A DNA stretch of 64,000 bases from QHCA01 sp038237645 (lineage in GTDB: Bacteria; Actinomycetota; Actinomycetes; Mycobacteriales; QHCA01): positions 1 through 64,000 of the forward strand of contig JBBRYN010000005.1 of the NCBI GenBank assembly GCA_038237645.1, read 5' to 3'. A model generated the notes under the pieces. The model saw nothing but the letters and a program-made list of their open reading frames with translations. It did not search any database and was not told the origin of the DNA. Below, piece by piece: positions 1 to 7,819 of this stretch. Numbering within the stretch: position 1 is the stretch's first letter; each line of letters opens with the position of its first letter. Made by a program: the position numbers and the translations under genes.

Positions 1-108
1 GTCCAGCGTCAGGTCGAGCCGGCCGACGTCCTGGTCGAAGTCCACCACGATCACTTGCCACGGCAAGGCCAGTCCCAACGCCGCTCCGAACATCGAACTC
101 AAATCCAC
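1..108 (-). CDS. ISL3-type transposase, N-terminal fragment (cut by window edge)
   Basis: Only the first 31-36 codons are present. From the ATG at 93 the frame reads MFGAALGLALPWQVIVVDFD and continues with a GRLDLTLD segment. Small-hydrophobic residues, then PW.V..V.FD, then RLDL, is the typical start of ISL3 transposases just before the zinc-ribbon region. An in-frame GTG at 108 adds five residues. The DDE catalytic core lies outside the window, so activity cannot be judged. Confidence 0.55.
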   Translation of the reverse strand, partial: MDLSSMFGAALGLALPWQVIVVDFDQDVGRLDLTLD

Positions 109-221
109 CCCTGACACCCCCTGCCCACCACCCCGTCGACCCTCCCGGCAACGCCACCAGGAACACCCACCGAATGGCCGAAGATCAACTCAGTCACCCA
201 CACGGAACGGCGAGGAGCCCC
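1..221 (-). mobile_element. End of an ISL3-family insertion sequence (partial)
   Basis: The left edge holds one terminus of an insertion sequence. Read on the minus strand, an end resembling ISL3 termini (GGGGCTCCTCGCCGTTCCGT, about 202-221) is followed by a short spacer and then the start of a transposase frame that runs off the window. The outermost bases abut CTCTTAAG (221-228), which could be the 8-bp target duplication typical of ISL3 elements. The partner copy and the other terminus lie outside the window. The element sits about 50 bp past the 3' end of glyS. Family assignment rests on the terminus style and about 36 transposase residues, so it is moderately sure. Confidence 0.6.
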
Positions 222-274
222 TCTTAAGGGTGGCCACGGCGACACCAACGAGGCCTGGATCATGAAAGGCGGGC

Positions 275-1666
275 TCAGCAGCCGATGAGCTTGGCGGCGA
301 GGTAGGACTCGACCTGATCGAGCCCGATCCGCTCCTGCGACATGCTGTCGCGCTCCCGTACGGTCACCGCGTTGTCCTCGATGGTCTCGAAATCAACCGT
401 CACGCAGTAGGGCGTGCCGATCTCGTCCTGCCGGCGGTAGCGCCGGCCGATGGCGCTCGCGTCGTCGAAGTCGACGTTCCAGTGCCGGCGCAGCGCGGCT
501 GCCAGGTCGCGGGCCTTCGGCGAGAGGTCGGGGTTGCGCGACAAGGGCAGAACCGCCACCTTGACCGGCGCGAGCCGGGGATCCAGCCGCAACACGGTCC
601 GGGTCTCCGGCTTGCCCTTCGCGTTGGGGGCCTCGTCCTCGGTGTAGGCATCCATCAGGAACGCCAGGGTGGACCGGCCCAGGCCCAGCGCCGGCTCGAT
701 GACGTAGGGCGTCCAGCGCTCGCCCGCGTCCTGGTCGAAGTAGGACAGGTCGACGCCCGAGGCCTTCGAGTGGGTGGTCAGGTCGAAGTCCCCGCGGTTG
801 GCGATCCCCTCCAGTTCGTCGAAGCCGCCGGCGCTGACGCCGAAGCGGTATTCGATGTCGACCGTGCGCTTGGAGTAGTGCGACAGCTTCTCCTTCGGGT
901 GCTCGAAGAGCCGAAGGTTGTCCCTGGAGATACCGAGGTCGACGTGCCAGGCGAGCCGGGTGTCGATCCAGTACTGGTGCCAGTCCTCGTCGGTGCCGGG
1001 CTTGACGAAGTACTCCAACTCCATCTGCTCGAGCTCGCGGGTACGGAAGATGAAGTTGCCCGGTGTGATCTCGTTACGGAAGGACTTGCCGGTCTGCGCG
1101 ATACCGAATGGAGGCTTTCGACGAGCGGAGGTCTGCACGTTCAGGTAGTTGACGAAGATGCCCTGGGCGGTCTCCGGCCGCAGGTAGGCCAGGCCGGACT
1201 CGTCCTCGACCGGGCCGAGATACGTGCGCAGCATGCCGTTGAACATCCGGGGTTCGGTGAACGCACCCTTGGTGCCGCAGTTAGGGCAGTTGACGTCGGC
1301 GAGGCCGTGCTGTGGGGGGTGACCGTGCTTGGCCGCGTAGCCGTCCGCCAGATCGTCGGCCCGGTAACGCTTGTGGCAGGCGCGGCATTCGGTCAGCGGG
1401 TCGGCGAACACCTCCACGTGGCCGCTCGCCTCCCACACCTCGCGGGCGAGGATGACCGACGAGTCGAGGCCGACGATGTCGTCGCGGCTGCGGACCATCG
1501 ACTTCCACCACTGGCGGCGGACGTTTTCCTTGAGCTCCACACCGAGCGGTCCGTAGTCCCATGCGGCGCGCAGGCCGCCATAGATCTCGCAACTGGGATA
1601 GACCAGCCCGCGGCGCTTGCTCAGGCTGACGATGGTGTCCATGCGGTCTGCCACGGGGATGTCCAT
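275..1666 (-). CDS. glyS: Glycyl-tRNA synthetase (class II, dimeric alpha2 type)
   Basis: This enzyme charges tRNA-Gly with glycine in the cytoplasm. At 463 aa it matches the single-chain eukaryote/actinobacterium-type GlyRS, not the split alpha/beta form. The start MDIPVADRMDTIVSLSKRRG leads into the conserved GLVYPSCEIYGG motif; class II motifs follow (FRNEITPG with the motif 2 arginine, and GLGRSTLAFL near the C-terminus). A CRACHKRY...CPNCG zinc-binding knuckle lies at about residues 94-130. An in-frame GTG a few codons in (1651) is a possible alternative start. A -10-like TAACCT lies at 1697-1702 on the minus strand, giving a short leader. The gene sits immediately downstream of the insertion-sequence end. 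Confidence 0.96.
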   Translation of the reverse strand: MDIPVADRMDTIVSLSKRRGLVYPSCEIYGGLRAAWDYGPLGVELKENVRRQWWKSMVRSRDDIVGLDSSVILAREVWEASGHVEVFADPLTECRACHKRYRADDLADGYAAKHGHPPQHGLADVNCPNCGTKGAFTEPRMFNGMLRTYLGPVEDESGLAYLRPETAQGIFVNYLNVQTSARRKPPFGIAQTGKSFRNEITPGNFIFRTRELEQMELEYFVKPGTDEDWHQYWIDTRLAWHVDLGISRDNLRLFEHPKEKLSHYSKRTVDIEYRFGVSAGGFDELEGIANRGDFDLTTHSKASGVDLSYFDQDAGERWTPYVIEPALGLGRSTLAFLMDAYTEDEAPNAKGKPETRTVLRLDPRLAPVKVAVLPLSRNPDLSPKARDLAAALRRHWNVDFDDASAIGRRYRRQDEIGTPYCVTVDFETIEDNAVTVRERDSMSQERIGLDQVESYLAAKLIGC

Positions 1667-1757
1667 CCGGCTGGCTGTCGGCGAAGGGTCGGCTCCAGGT
1701 TAGCCACTTGCCGCCGGTCGCACGCCACATGGGCCGGCACGGCCACCGCGGAAGCTG

Positions 1758-2633
1758 CTATGCGACGCGGTTGGCTGCAACGATCTGCGGCTGGAACGCG
1801 AACACGTCACGGCTGCGCGGGTCGACCAGCACCTTCATCCACTGGACGTCGTTGTTGCCGGTGGCGGCGTGGTCGCCGAACGTCTCGACGCGGGTGAAGT
1901 TCTGCAGCCGCCGGCCCTGCGAGTCGTAGAACGGCTTGTCGACGCGGGGGTAGTGCGAGTCGCCGTGCACGTACGCGACCGGCTTGCCGAAGCCGACCAC
2001 CTGGTCGCGGAGGGCGACGATGAAGTCGTGGTAGCCGTCGGGGTCGCCGTCGCTCTCGACGAGGGTCTTCGGGTCGCGCACCGGTGCGCGAGTGGGGTCG
2101 GCGTCATCGAAGCCGGGGTTGGCCTGGCTGATCAGCATCACGGCAGCGGCACCGTCGGCCTTCGCCTGGTCGAACGTCTGCTGCATCCACGCGATGTCGG
2201 CGGCCGTCCGGGCGGCGTATTCGGCCGGGTCGGGTGCGATGTCGCACAGGTTGTTGCACGACCCCGCGATGTTCAGGGTCGCGTAGATCACGCCCTTGAC
2301 GCTCCACCGGCGGTTCTCGACGCACGGTGCCGGCCCGGCGGCCCCCAAGCATGCCGGCGTCGCCTGCACCTGCTGCCGGAGGGGGTGCAGGCCGAGCGAG
2401 TACGGCGTGCCGAAGAAGACCTGACGCTCGTGGTCGAGGCGTTCGCGCGAATTGAAGCCGCCGTTGGACGTCCGGTCGCAGTCGGTCCAGTCGTTGTCCC
2501 CGGGTGTGACGATCGCCGGCCGCCGGAGCCCGCTTAAGTAGCGGAGCCTGCACACCGTGCCTCCTCTGCCGAGATCGACGAACTTGGCCGCCATGCTGCC
2601 AGGTCCGGCCGATACCGGCCCGGGCCCGGTCAT
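1758..2633 (-). pseudogene. Calcineurin-like phosphoesterase remnant lacking its N-terminus
   Basis: The C-terminal two thirds resemble secreted actinobacterial metallophosphoesterase-like proteins. There is a TPGDNDWTDC metal-site segment at about residue 45, an NGGFNSRERL region after it, and a YVHGDSHYPRVDKPF segment near residue 225. Missing are the signal peptide and the first metal-binding block (normally FxVxGD or DxH), which should precede the GDND motif by roughly 80-100 residues. The frame opens with an ATGA overlap on the preceding monooxygenase gene, so it may still be translated, but the product would lack half the active site. I read it as a 5'-deleted gene. A divergent, short functional form is the alternative. 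Confidence 0.55.
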
Positions 2634-2947
2634 CCGTCGGCCCGATCGCTGCCGTGCCGCCCGTCATCGGCGAGCAGCACCTCGTAGGCACTGGGCTCGT
2701 CGATCGACTCCGCCAGGAGAGTCGCCGCGGTGACCTTGACCTGATAGTCGGACACCGCTCTGCGGTAGGCGCCCACGCCGTCCCACTCGGTCAGGAAGAC
2801 CCAACGCGTCGGATCGTCGAGCGCCCGGGCGACCTGACCGCGGCGGTAGCCGGCGCGCGTCGCCAGCGTCGCCAACGCGGCTTCCGCACGGCCGGCGAAG
2901 GAGTCGCCGCGATCGGCAGGCACGACGAAGCGGGAGAAGACGAACAC
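2630..2947 (-). CDS. Antibiotic biosynthesis monooxygenase (ABM) domain protein
   Basis: A 105-aa single-domain protein of the dimeric alpha/beta-barrel ABM fold. FVFSRFVVP opens the first strand; WVFLTEWDGVGAYRRAVSD is the usual strand/helix region where ABM proteins carry W..Y. Members include small quinone or haem monooxygenases, but many are uncharacterised and the substrate cannot be read from the sequence. The GTG start has an AGGAG ribosome site six bases upstream. The next ORF overlaps its stop by four bases. It diverges from the small membrane protein at 2998. Confidence 0.75.
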   Translation of the reverse strand: MFVFSRFVVPADRGDSFAGRAEAALATLATRAGYRRGQVARALDDPTRWVFLTEWDGVGAYRRAVSDYQVKVTAATLLAESIDEPSAYEVLLADDGRHGSDRADG

Positions 2948-2997
2948 AGCGGGCTCCTGGAAGGATGGCTGCCGTGACCCTATCGAGGAGTGCCTGA

Positions 2998-3282
2998 GTG
3001 CCCGGAAGCCTGCGCGACGACGTGGACCGCCGCAGCATCGTCGCCCTGAGCTATCTCAACTCGCTGCCCCGCAGTATTCCCTTCGGCCTGATCATGCTCC
3101 TGCTCCTCGTCGGCGTGCTCACCACCGGGATCGTCGCCGCTGCCGCCCTCGGCCTCGTCGCGCTGTTCATGGCCTGGCTGCTGTACGTCGGCTGGCCGCA
3201 GATGTCGCCGACGTCGCGCGGGTTGCGGCTGCTGGTGACCCTGGCAGTCACCGGAGTGGCTGCCAGTCAGTTCCTGACATGA
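2998..3282 (+). CDS. DUF6703-like small membrane protein
   Basis: A 94-aa protein with a short polar N-terminus (MPGSLRDDVDRRSIVALSYL) and two to three hydrophobic segments (about residues 29-66 and 78-92). The length, the LPR before the first membrane segment, a central W..L.W.Q segment and the RGLRLL loop match DUF6703 proteins commonly found near glyS in actinobacteria. Function is unknown. The GTG start is supported by a GAGGAG site seven bases upstream. The following gene converges on it. Confidence 0.65.
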   Translation: MPGSLRDDVDRRSIVALSYLNSLPRSIPFGLIMLLLLVGVLTTGIVAAAALGLVALFMAWLLYVGWPQMSPTSRGLRLLVTLAVTGVAASQFLT

Positions 3283-3336
3283 TCGCCGGCGCCTGCCACA
3301 CCGTGGTCCGAGGTCAGCCCCGGCTGTCACGCTGGA

Positions 3337-4095
3337 CTACTGCTCGTACGGCTCTCTGGGCGGGGTGATCTCCCGGACGCCGGTCACCAGGATCCGCGGG
3401 ATGCGCTCACCGACACCGCCGTCCAGCCCTGGCGTGTAGCGGCCCGTCACCTCGATCCAACTGTCGGCCGGGAAGGCCCCGGACGCACCGCTCACCGCCA
3501 CCTTGACCGGCCGGCTGTCGGCGGCACAACAGGCGATGGTCATCCGGGTCAGGTAGTAGCCACCCTCTCGGCGAGTTGTGACAAAGCCACGCAGGCGCAT
3601 CGACCGCCCCGCCATGCTGCGGCCCTTGTCCCACACCGCACGGCCGGCATAGTCGCTCAGCGTCGTCTCCACCGGGTCGCCGGCCGGCAGCGGGGCGAAG
3701 CCCGTCTCCGGCTTGCCGATCACCGCATTGCTCCTGCCGGCCGAGTAGGCGCCAAGTGCCGGTGGAGCGACGCCGAAGATTGCCAGGATCGGCAGCGCCA
3801 ACAGCCAGGCGACGGCGGGCCCACGGGCATGATCGTGCTCAGCATGGTCGTGCTCGTGCTCTCCCCCAGCCGCCCGCGTGCGCCCCGCCGTGCCTCGCGC
3901 CTCGCTGGACGGACGCCGCGCGATCGTGTCCCGCCACAACGACACGACCCCGACGGCGATCAGCAGCACGGCCGCGATCAGCAGGTAGGGCCGGAGCCCT
4001 GCCTTGACGTAGCGCAAGTAGACGTCGGTCAGTGACACCCGCAGGACCGCACTGCCGAGCAGCGTGACGAGCAGGCCCTGCGCCTCGCGGCTCAC
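3337..4095 (-). CDS. TIGR03943-type putative permease subunit
   Basis: A 252-aa membrane protein that partners a COG0701-type permease. The start chosen is the GTG at 4095, whose GTGA overlaps the permease stop by four bases; a longer frame would run back through the permease gene. Two N-terminal hydrophobic segments flank a cytoplasmic HEHDHAEHDH histidine cluster (about residues 78-87), typical of metal-handling membrane proteins. A third segment (ALPILAIFGVAPPALGAY) leads to an extracytoplasmic C-terminal domain with ITRMTIACCAAD-like cysteines followed by an OB-like region (SWIEVTGRYTPG). The pair is suspected of metal or small-anion transport; the substrate is unproven. No Zur-box-like sequence was found upstream. 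Confidence 0.8.
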   Translation of the reverse strand: MSREAQGLLVTLLGSAVLRVSLTDVYLRYVKAGLRPYLLIAAVLLIAVGVVSLWRDTIARRPSSEARGTAGRTRAAGGEHEHDHAEHDHARGPAVAWLLALPILAIFGVAPPALGAYSAGRSNAVIGKPETGFAPLPAGDPVETTLSDYAGRAVWDKGRSMAGRSMRLRGFVTTRREGGYYLTRMTIACCAADSRPVKVAVSGASGAFPADSWIEVTGRYTPGLDGGVGERIPRILVTGVREITPPREPYEQ

Positions 4096-5153
4096 AACAG
4101 CACCGCCCCGACACCCAGGGCACAGCACAGCGCCACGGCGAACGTCGCCGGCGCAAACCGCAGCGCGAAGCGACGGCCGAACGTGCCGGCCTGCAGCGCG
4201 AACAGCTTCACGTCGACCGCAGGGCCCACCACCATGAACGCCAACTGAGCCGCCGTCGGGAATGCCGTCAGGCTGGCCGCGACGAAAGCGTCCGCCTCCG
4301 AACAGATGGCCAGCACGACCGCGAGCGCGCCCAGCACGAGCACGGACAGCAGCGGGTTGCCGCCGAGGGAGTCGAGCACCCCACGGGGGACGACGACGTT
4401 GAGCGTCGCGGCCGTCATGCCGCCGACGACGAGAAACCCCCCTGCATGCACGAAGTCGTGCCGCACGGAGACGCGCCACGCCTCGCCCCGGGGCAGACCG
4501 GCCACCCGAGGTCGCCGCGCACGCCGCAACCATTCACCGCGACCGAACCGGAGCCACAGCCACCCCATCACGACCGACGTCAGCAGCGAGGCGACAAACC
4601 GGGCCAGCACCACCGACGGCCGGCCGGGGAAGGCCACCGCGGTGGCGACGAGAACCACCGGGTTGATCGCCGGCGCGGACAGCAGGAACGCGAAGGCCGC
4701 TCCCGGCGGCACCCCACGAGCGATCAGGCCACCGGCGATCGGCACCGATCCGCATTCGCAGCCGGGCAGCACGACACCCGCCACCCCGGCCACCGGCACC
4801 GCGAGCGCGGGCCGCCGAGGCAGCGCACGGGCGAAGAACGAGGGTGGCACAACGGTGGAGATCGCCGCACTGATCGCGACACCGAGCACGAGAAAGGGAA
4901 AGGCCTGGACCACCAGGGCGACGAAGATCGTCGCCCACGCCTGCACCGCCGGCCCGTCCAGCAGGCTGCCGAGGAGCGGGCGCAAGAGCAGGGTGCCGAC
5001 CAGCATCGCCGCCAGCAGATCGAGCGAGCCGATCCGCCGGGACCGATGCGGCCGGTCGCTGCGCTCGGCAGCCTCCGCGACCGGCTCCTCGTCGAGCAGC
5101 TGGGCCGGCCGCTGCTCGCTCGGCTCAGCACGGGTCAGGTCTGCCTCGGTCAC
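4092..5153 (-). CDS. Permease of the ArsP/COG0701 (DUF318) family
   Basis: A 353-aa integral membrane protein with about eight hydrophobic segments. The hallmark is LPGCECGSVPIAGGLIARG at about residues 128-146, which includes the conserved GCECG...P segment. A second half repeats the pattern after a charged loop (RVSVRHDFVHAGGFLVVGG) and ends with a SEADAFVAASL segment. Family members export organoarsenicals (ArsP) or unknown substrates. The tight overlap with the histidine-rich partner gene suggests the two act together. The gene lies 47 bp downstream of uppS on the same strand and probably shares its transcript. Confidence 0.88.
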   Translation of the reverse strand: MTEADLTRAEPSEQRPAQLLDEEPVAEAAERSDRPHRSRRIGSLDLLAAMLVGTLLLRPLLGSLLDGPAVQAWATIFVALVVQAFPFLVLGVAISAAISTVVPPSFFARALPRRPALAVPVAGVAGVVLPGCECGSVPIAGGLIARGVPPGAAFAFLLSAPAINPVVLVATAVAFPGRPSVVLARFVASLLTSVVMGWLWLRFGRGEWLRRARRPRVAGLPRGEAWRVSVRHDFVHAGGFLVVGGMTAATLNVVVPRGVLDSLGGNPLLSVLVLGALAVVLAICSEADAFVAASLTAFPTAAQLAFMVVGPAVDVKLFALQAGTFGRRFALRFAPATFAVALCCALGVGAVLL

Positions 5154-5200
5154 GACAGGGACGCTACCGGCTGGGACGTGGCCTGCCCGTCGCGATTCGG

Positions 5201-5977
5201 TCAGCTGTGGACGGCCCCACCGAAGCGGCGGTCACGAGCTGCGTAGGCTGCGCAGGCCGTCCACAGGTCACGCCGGTCGAAGTCGGGAAAGAGGGTGTCG
5301 AGGAACACCATCTCCGCGTACACCGATTGCCAGGGCAGGAAGTTCGACGTGCGTCGCTCCCCGGACGAGCGTACGAACAAGTCGACGTCGGGCATCTCCG
5401 GCTCGTCGAGATACCGCGCGAAGACCCGCTCGTCAACCTTGCCGGGATCGAGCAGGCCGGCGGCGACGTCCAGGGCCAATCGCCGGGCGGCGTCGGCGAT
5501 CTCCGCCCGGCCGCCGTAGTTGACGCACATCGTCAGCGTGAGGCCGGTGTTGTGCCGAGTGAGTTCCTCCGCCGCCTCGAGTTCCCGGATGACGCTGCGC
5601 CACAGCCGCGGCCGCCTGCCTGCCCACCGGACCCGCACCCCCAGCGCGTGCATCTCGTCGCACCGCCGGCGGATCACGTCGCGGTTGAAGCCCATCAGGA
5701 AGCGCACCTCGTCGGGCGAGCGCTTCCAGTTCTCGGTCGAAAAGGCATAGGCCGACAGCCACCCGACGCCGAGCTCGATGGCCCCCTCGATGACATCGAA
5801 CAGCGCGGCCTCGCCCCGCTCGTGTCCGGCCGTCCTGGGCAGGCCCCGGCTCGCCGCCCACCTGCCGTTGCCGTCCATGACCAGCGCGACATGCCGTGGC
5901 ACCCGGTCGGGCGGCAGGGCTGGCGGGCGAGCACCCGACGGATGCGGACCCGGCGGTCGGGCGGCGCTGCGGCTCAC
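5201..5977 (-). CDS. uppS: Isoprenyl (polyprenyl) diphosphate synthase, cis-prenyltransferase
   Basis: It condenses isopentenyl diphosphate onto an allylic primer to make the polyprenyl carrier lipid for cell-wall synthesis. At 258 aa with HVALVMDGNGRWA (catalytic Asp), AFSTENWKR, NYGGRAEI and the C-terminal RSSGERRTSNFLPWQ/YAEMVF motifs, it is a clear UPP-synthase family member. In mycobacteria the gene at this position (Rv2361c) makes decaprenyl diphosphate; product length here is unknown. The GTG at 5977 (MSRSAARPPG) is preferred over an upstream start that would run into recO. It sits 40 bp after recO. Confidence 0.95.
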   Translation of the reverse strand: MSRSAARPPGPHPSGARPPALPPDRVPRHVALVMDGNGRWAASRGLPRTAGHERGEAALFDVIEGAIELGVGWLSAYAFSTENWKRSPDEVRFLMGFNRDVIRRRCDEMHALGVRVRWAGRRPRLWRSVIRELEAAEELTRHNTGLTLTMCVNYGGRAEIADAARRLALDVAAGLLDPGKVDERVFARYLDEPEMPDVDLFVRSSGERRTSNFLPWQSVYAEMVFLDTLFPDFDRRDLWTACAAYAARDRRFGGAVHS

Positions 5978-6017
5978 GTCTGCAACGGTAACCGGGGCTC
6001 GGTGGCAGGGTAGGGAA

Positions 6018-6749
6018 CTAGACTCGCTCGACGTACGGCAGGGAGCGCAGGCCGCGCTCGAGATGCCACTGCAGGTGAGCGGCCACCAAGCCGGCTCCCT
6101 CGCGGCGCGCCCCCGGCTCGCTGGCGTCTGCGACAACCCATTGCCCGGTGAGCAGGGCGCTCATGAGCAGCACCGTCGCGGCTGACGGCGTCACGGACCC
6201 GCTCGGCCGGCAGGTCGCGCACACCACTCCGCCACCGGCGACGGAGAACGCCCCGTGCGGCCCCGGCGCCCCGCACTTGGCGCAATCGCGCAGGGCCGGC
6301 TCCCAGCCGGCCACCGCCATCGCACGCAGCAGGAAGGCGTCGAGCACCAGCGGCGGGTCGTGCTCCCCGTCGGTCAGCGACCGGAGCGCGCCGATGACCA
6401 GCAGAAACAGTCGCAGTGATGGCTCCTGCTCCTCGGCGGTGAGCCGTTCGGCGGTCTCCAGGACGGCGGTGCCGGCGGTGTAGCGGGGGTAGTCGGCGGC
6501 GAGTTCGGCGCCGTAGTTCCGTATCCCCTCGGCCTGGTTGACGATGTCGAGGGACCGGCCCGCGTAGAACTGGCAGTCGACGTGGCTGAACGGCTCCAGC
6601 CGGGCGCCGAACTTCGATCGGGTCCGTCGCACCCCCTTGGCGACCCCGCGCACCCGGCCGTGCCGGCGAGTCAGCACGGTGACGATGCGGTCGGCCTCGC
6701 CCAGCTTCTGGACGCGCAGCACCACGCCGTCGTCGCGATAGAGGGTCAC
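6018..6749 (-). CDS. recO: DNA repair protein RecO
   Basis: RecO anneals single-stranded DNA and helps RecR load RecA during gap repair. The N-terminal OB fold (TLYRDDGVVLRVQKLGEADR, then GRVRGVAKGVRRTRSKFGARLEPF) is followed by a helical domain and a zinc ribbon CAKCG...CATC (about residues 164-190). I chose the GTG at 6749 because family members begin M-[ST]-L-[YF]-R-D. An ATG at 6764 and a GTG at 6818 are in-frame alternatives, and no start has a convincing ribosome site. It heads the recO-uppS-permease transcript and diverges from the padR gene. Confidence 0.93.
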   Translation of the reverse strand: MTLYRDDGVVLRVQKLGEADRIVTVLTRRHGRVRGVAKGVRRTRSKFGARLEPFSHVDCQFYAGRSLDIVNQAEGIRNYGAELAADYPRYTAGTAVLETAERLTAEEQEPSLRLFLLVIGALRSLTDGEHDPPLVLDAFLLRAMAVAGWEPALRDCAKCGAPGPHGAFSVAGGGVVCATCRPSGSVTPSAATVLLMSALLTGQWVVADASEPGARREGAGLVAAHLQWHLERGLRSLPYVERV

Positions 6750-6799
6750 CACCCCATTGTCCATCGGGGGCAACGTGACGGGTACTTCGACCCGGCGAA

Positions 6800-6828
6800 T
6801 TGCCATACCTCGGCTCACGAGGTACCTT
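6800..6828 (+). promoter_or_regulatory. Promoter of padR, giving a leaderless mRNA
   Basis: TTGCCA (6800-6805), a 17-bp spacer, and TACCTT (6823-6828) make a good housekeeping-type promoter. The GTG of padR starts seven bases after the -10 box, so transcription should begin at or near the start codon. The 8-bp palindrome AGGTACCT (6820-6827) overlaps the -10 box and could be where PadR represses itself. The operator role is inference. Confidence 0.6.
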
Positions 6829-6835
6829 GTCCCAC

Positions 6836-7177
6836 GTGGTAGTCGCCAGTGATGTGCTCAGCCAGCTCCGAAGGGGCGCGTTGGAATACTGCGTGCTCGG
6901 ACTGCTGGCCGGCGAGGAGCGATACGGCTTCGACATCGCGCGCACCCTCGGCGCGATCGACGGCATGGTGACCGGCCAGGGCACGCTCTATCCGCTGCTG
7001 TCCCGCCTCAAGAAGGACGGGCATGTGTCGGCGACCTGGCGCGAGTCGGAGAGTGGCCCGCCTCGCAAGTACTACGCGATCACCGCCGAGGGCCGCCGGG
7101 CTCTCGCCGACTTCACCACCCAGTGGCGCCGATTCCGCGACGCCGTCGACGACATCCTTCCCGAGGAGCAGACATGA
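6836..7177 (+). CDS. PadR-family transcriptional regulator
   Basis: A 113-aa winged-helix regulator. LRRGALEYCVLGLLAGEERYGFDIARTL forms the first helices, GQGTLYPLLSRLKKDGHVSATWRESESGPPRKYYAIT is the canonical PadR recognition helix and wing, and a short C-terminal dimerisation helix follows. The GTG at 6836 is chosen because it lies seven bases from a strong -10 box; an upstream GTG-less extension is unlikely. Its stop overlaps the ATG of the next gene, so the two are co-translated. PadR next to a DUF1700/HAAS membrane protein is a recurrent pair in which PadR represses the operon. Confidence 0.92.
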   Translation: MVVASDVLSQLRRGALEYCVLGLLAGEERYGFDIARTLGAIDGMVTGQGTLYPLLSRLKKDGHVSATWRESESGPPRKYYAITAEGRRALADFTTQWRRFRDAVDDILPEEQT

Positions 7178-7812
7178 TGACCGCTACGCATCCCGTGGCC
7201 GAGGACTACCTGCGGCGCTTCGAGCGCGCAGCCAGGGCGCTCCCCGCGCGCCAGCGCCAGGAGCTGGTCGCCGAGATCCGCAGTCACGTATCGACCGGGC
7301 TCGCGCCGGACTCGACCGAGGCAGACGTCCACAGTCTTCTCGACGAGCTGGGTACGCCCGAGGCCATTGTCGCGGCCGCCCAGCCCGACCTCCCCACGGC
7401 GCGACGCGGCCTGCGCGAGACCCTGGCCCTGGTGCTGATGGTGTTCGGCTTCATACCGATCCTGGGCTGGATCGTCGGAGTGGCACTGATGCTGTCGTCG
7501 ACGCTCTGGTCCGGCCGGCAGAAGCTGCTCGGCATCCTCGTGTGGCCAGGCGGGCTGGGCAGCGTTGTCCTGCTCGGCGGCTTCGTGTCAGTGGCGTCGG
7601 GGGCACCGTGCGGCACGGAGGTCAACCCGCAGGTGACCCCGACGCAGGGCTACCTGACGGCCACCGCCCCGGACCCCTGCGCGGAGACCCATACATCGTG
7701 GCCCGTCACCGGCGTCGCCCTTATCGTGCTCATCGTCCTGGCCCAGTTGGCCGTTGCCGGCTACCTGTACCAGGCCGCCGGGCGGCGGTCACTGCAGGCT
7801 CAGCCGGCCTGA
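7174..7812 (+). CDS. HAAS-domain (DUF1700-like) membrane protein
   Basis: A 212-aa protein. The N-terminal 75 residues form a soluble helical HAAS-type domain (VAEDYLRRFERAARALPARQ, then LVAEIRSHV and the LLDELGTPEAI signature). Four or so hydrophobic segments follow (about 85-105, 108-120, 125-142 and 172-195). Such proteins are co-encoded with PadR regulators and are thought to sense or adjust membrane state; no precise function is known. ATG at 7174 overlaps the padR stop, with GAGGAG about seven bases upstream. It converges on era with an eight-base gap. Confidence 0.82.
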   Translation: MMTATHPVAEDYLRRFERAARALPARQRQELVAEIRSHVSTGLAPDSTEADVHSLLDELGTPEAIVAAAQPDLPTARRGLRETLALVLMVFGFIPILGWIVGVALMLSSTLWSGRQKLLGILVWPGGLGSVVLLGGFVSVASGAPCGTEVNPQVTPTQGYLTATAPDPCAETHTSWPVTGVALIVLIVLAQLAVAGYLYQAAGRRSLQAQPA

Positions 7813-7819
7813 CCCACGG

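Noticed and set aside
1281..1730. 149-codon frame opposite the start of glyS
   Set aside because: Same strand as glyS but in another frame; Arg/Pro-rich shadow.
2531..2537. CTTAAG in the phosphoesterase remnant as a second insertion-sequence target
   Set aside because: It matches the hexamer beside the IS end only by six bases and no terminus adjoins it.
5154..5200. Zur box upstream of the permease pair
   Set aside because: No AT-rich inverted repeat of the Zur type occurs in the 47-bp gap or close upstream.
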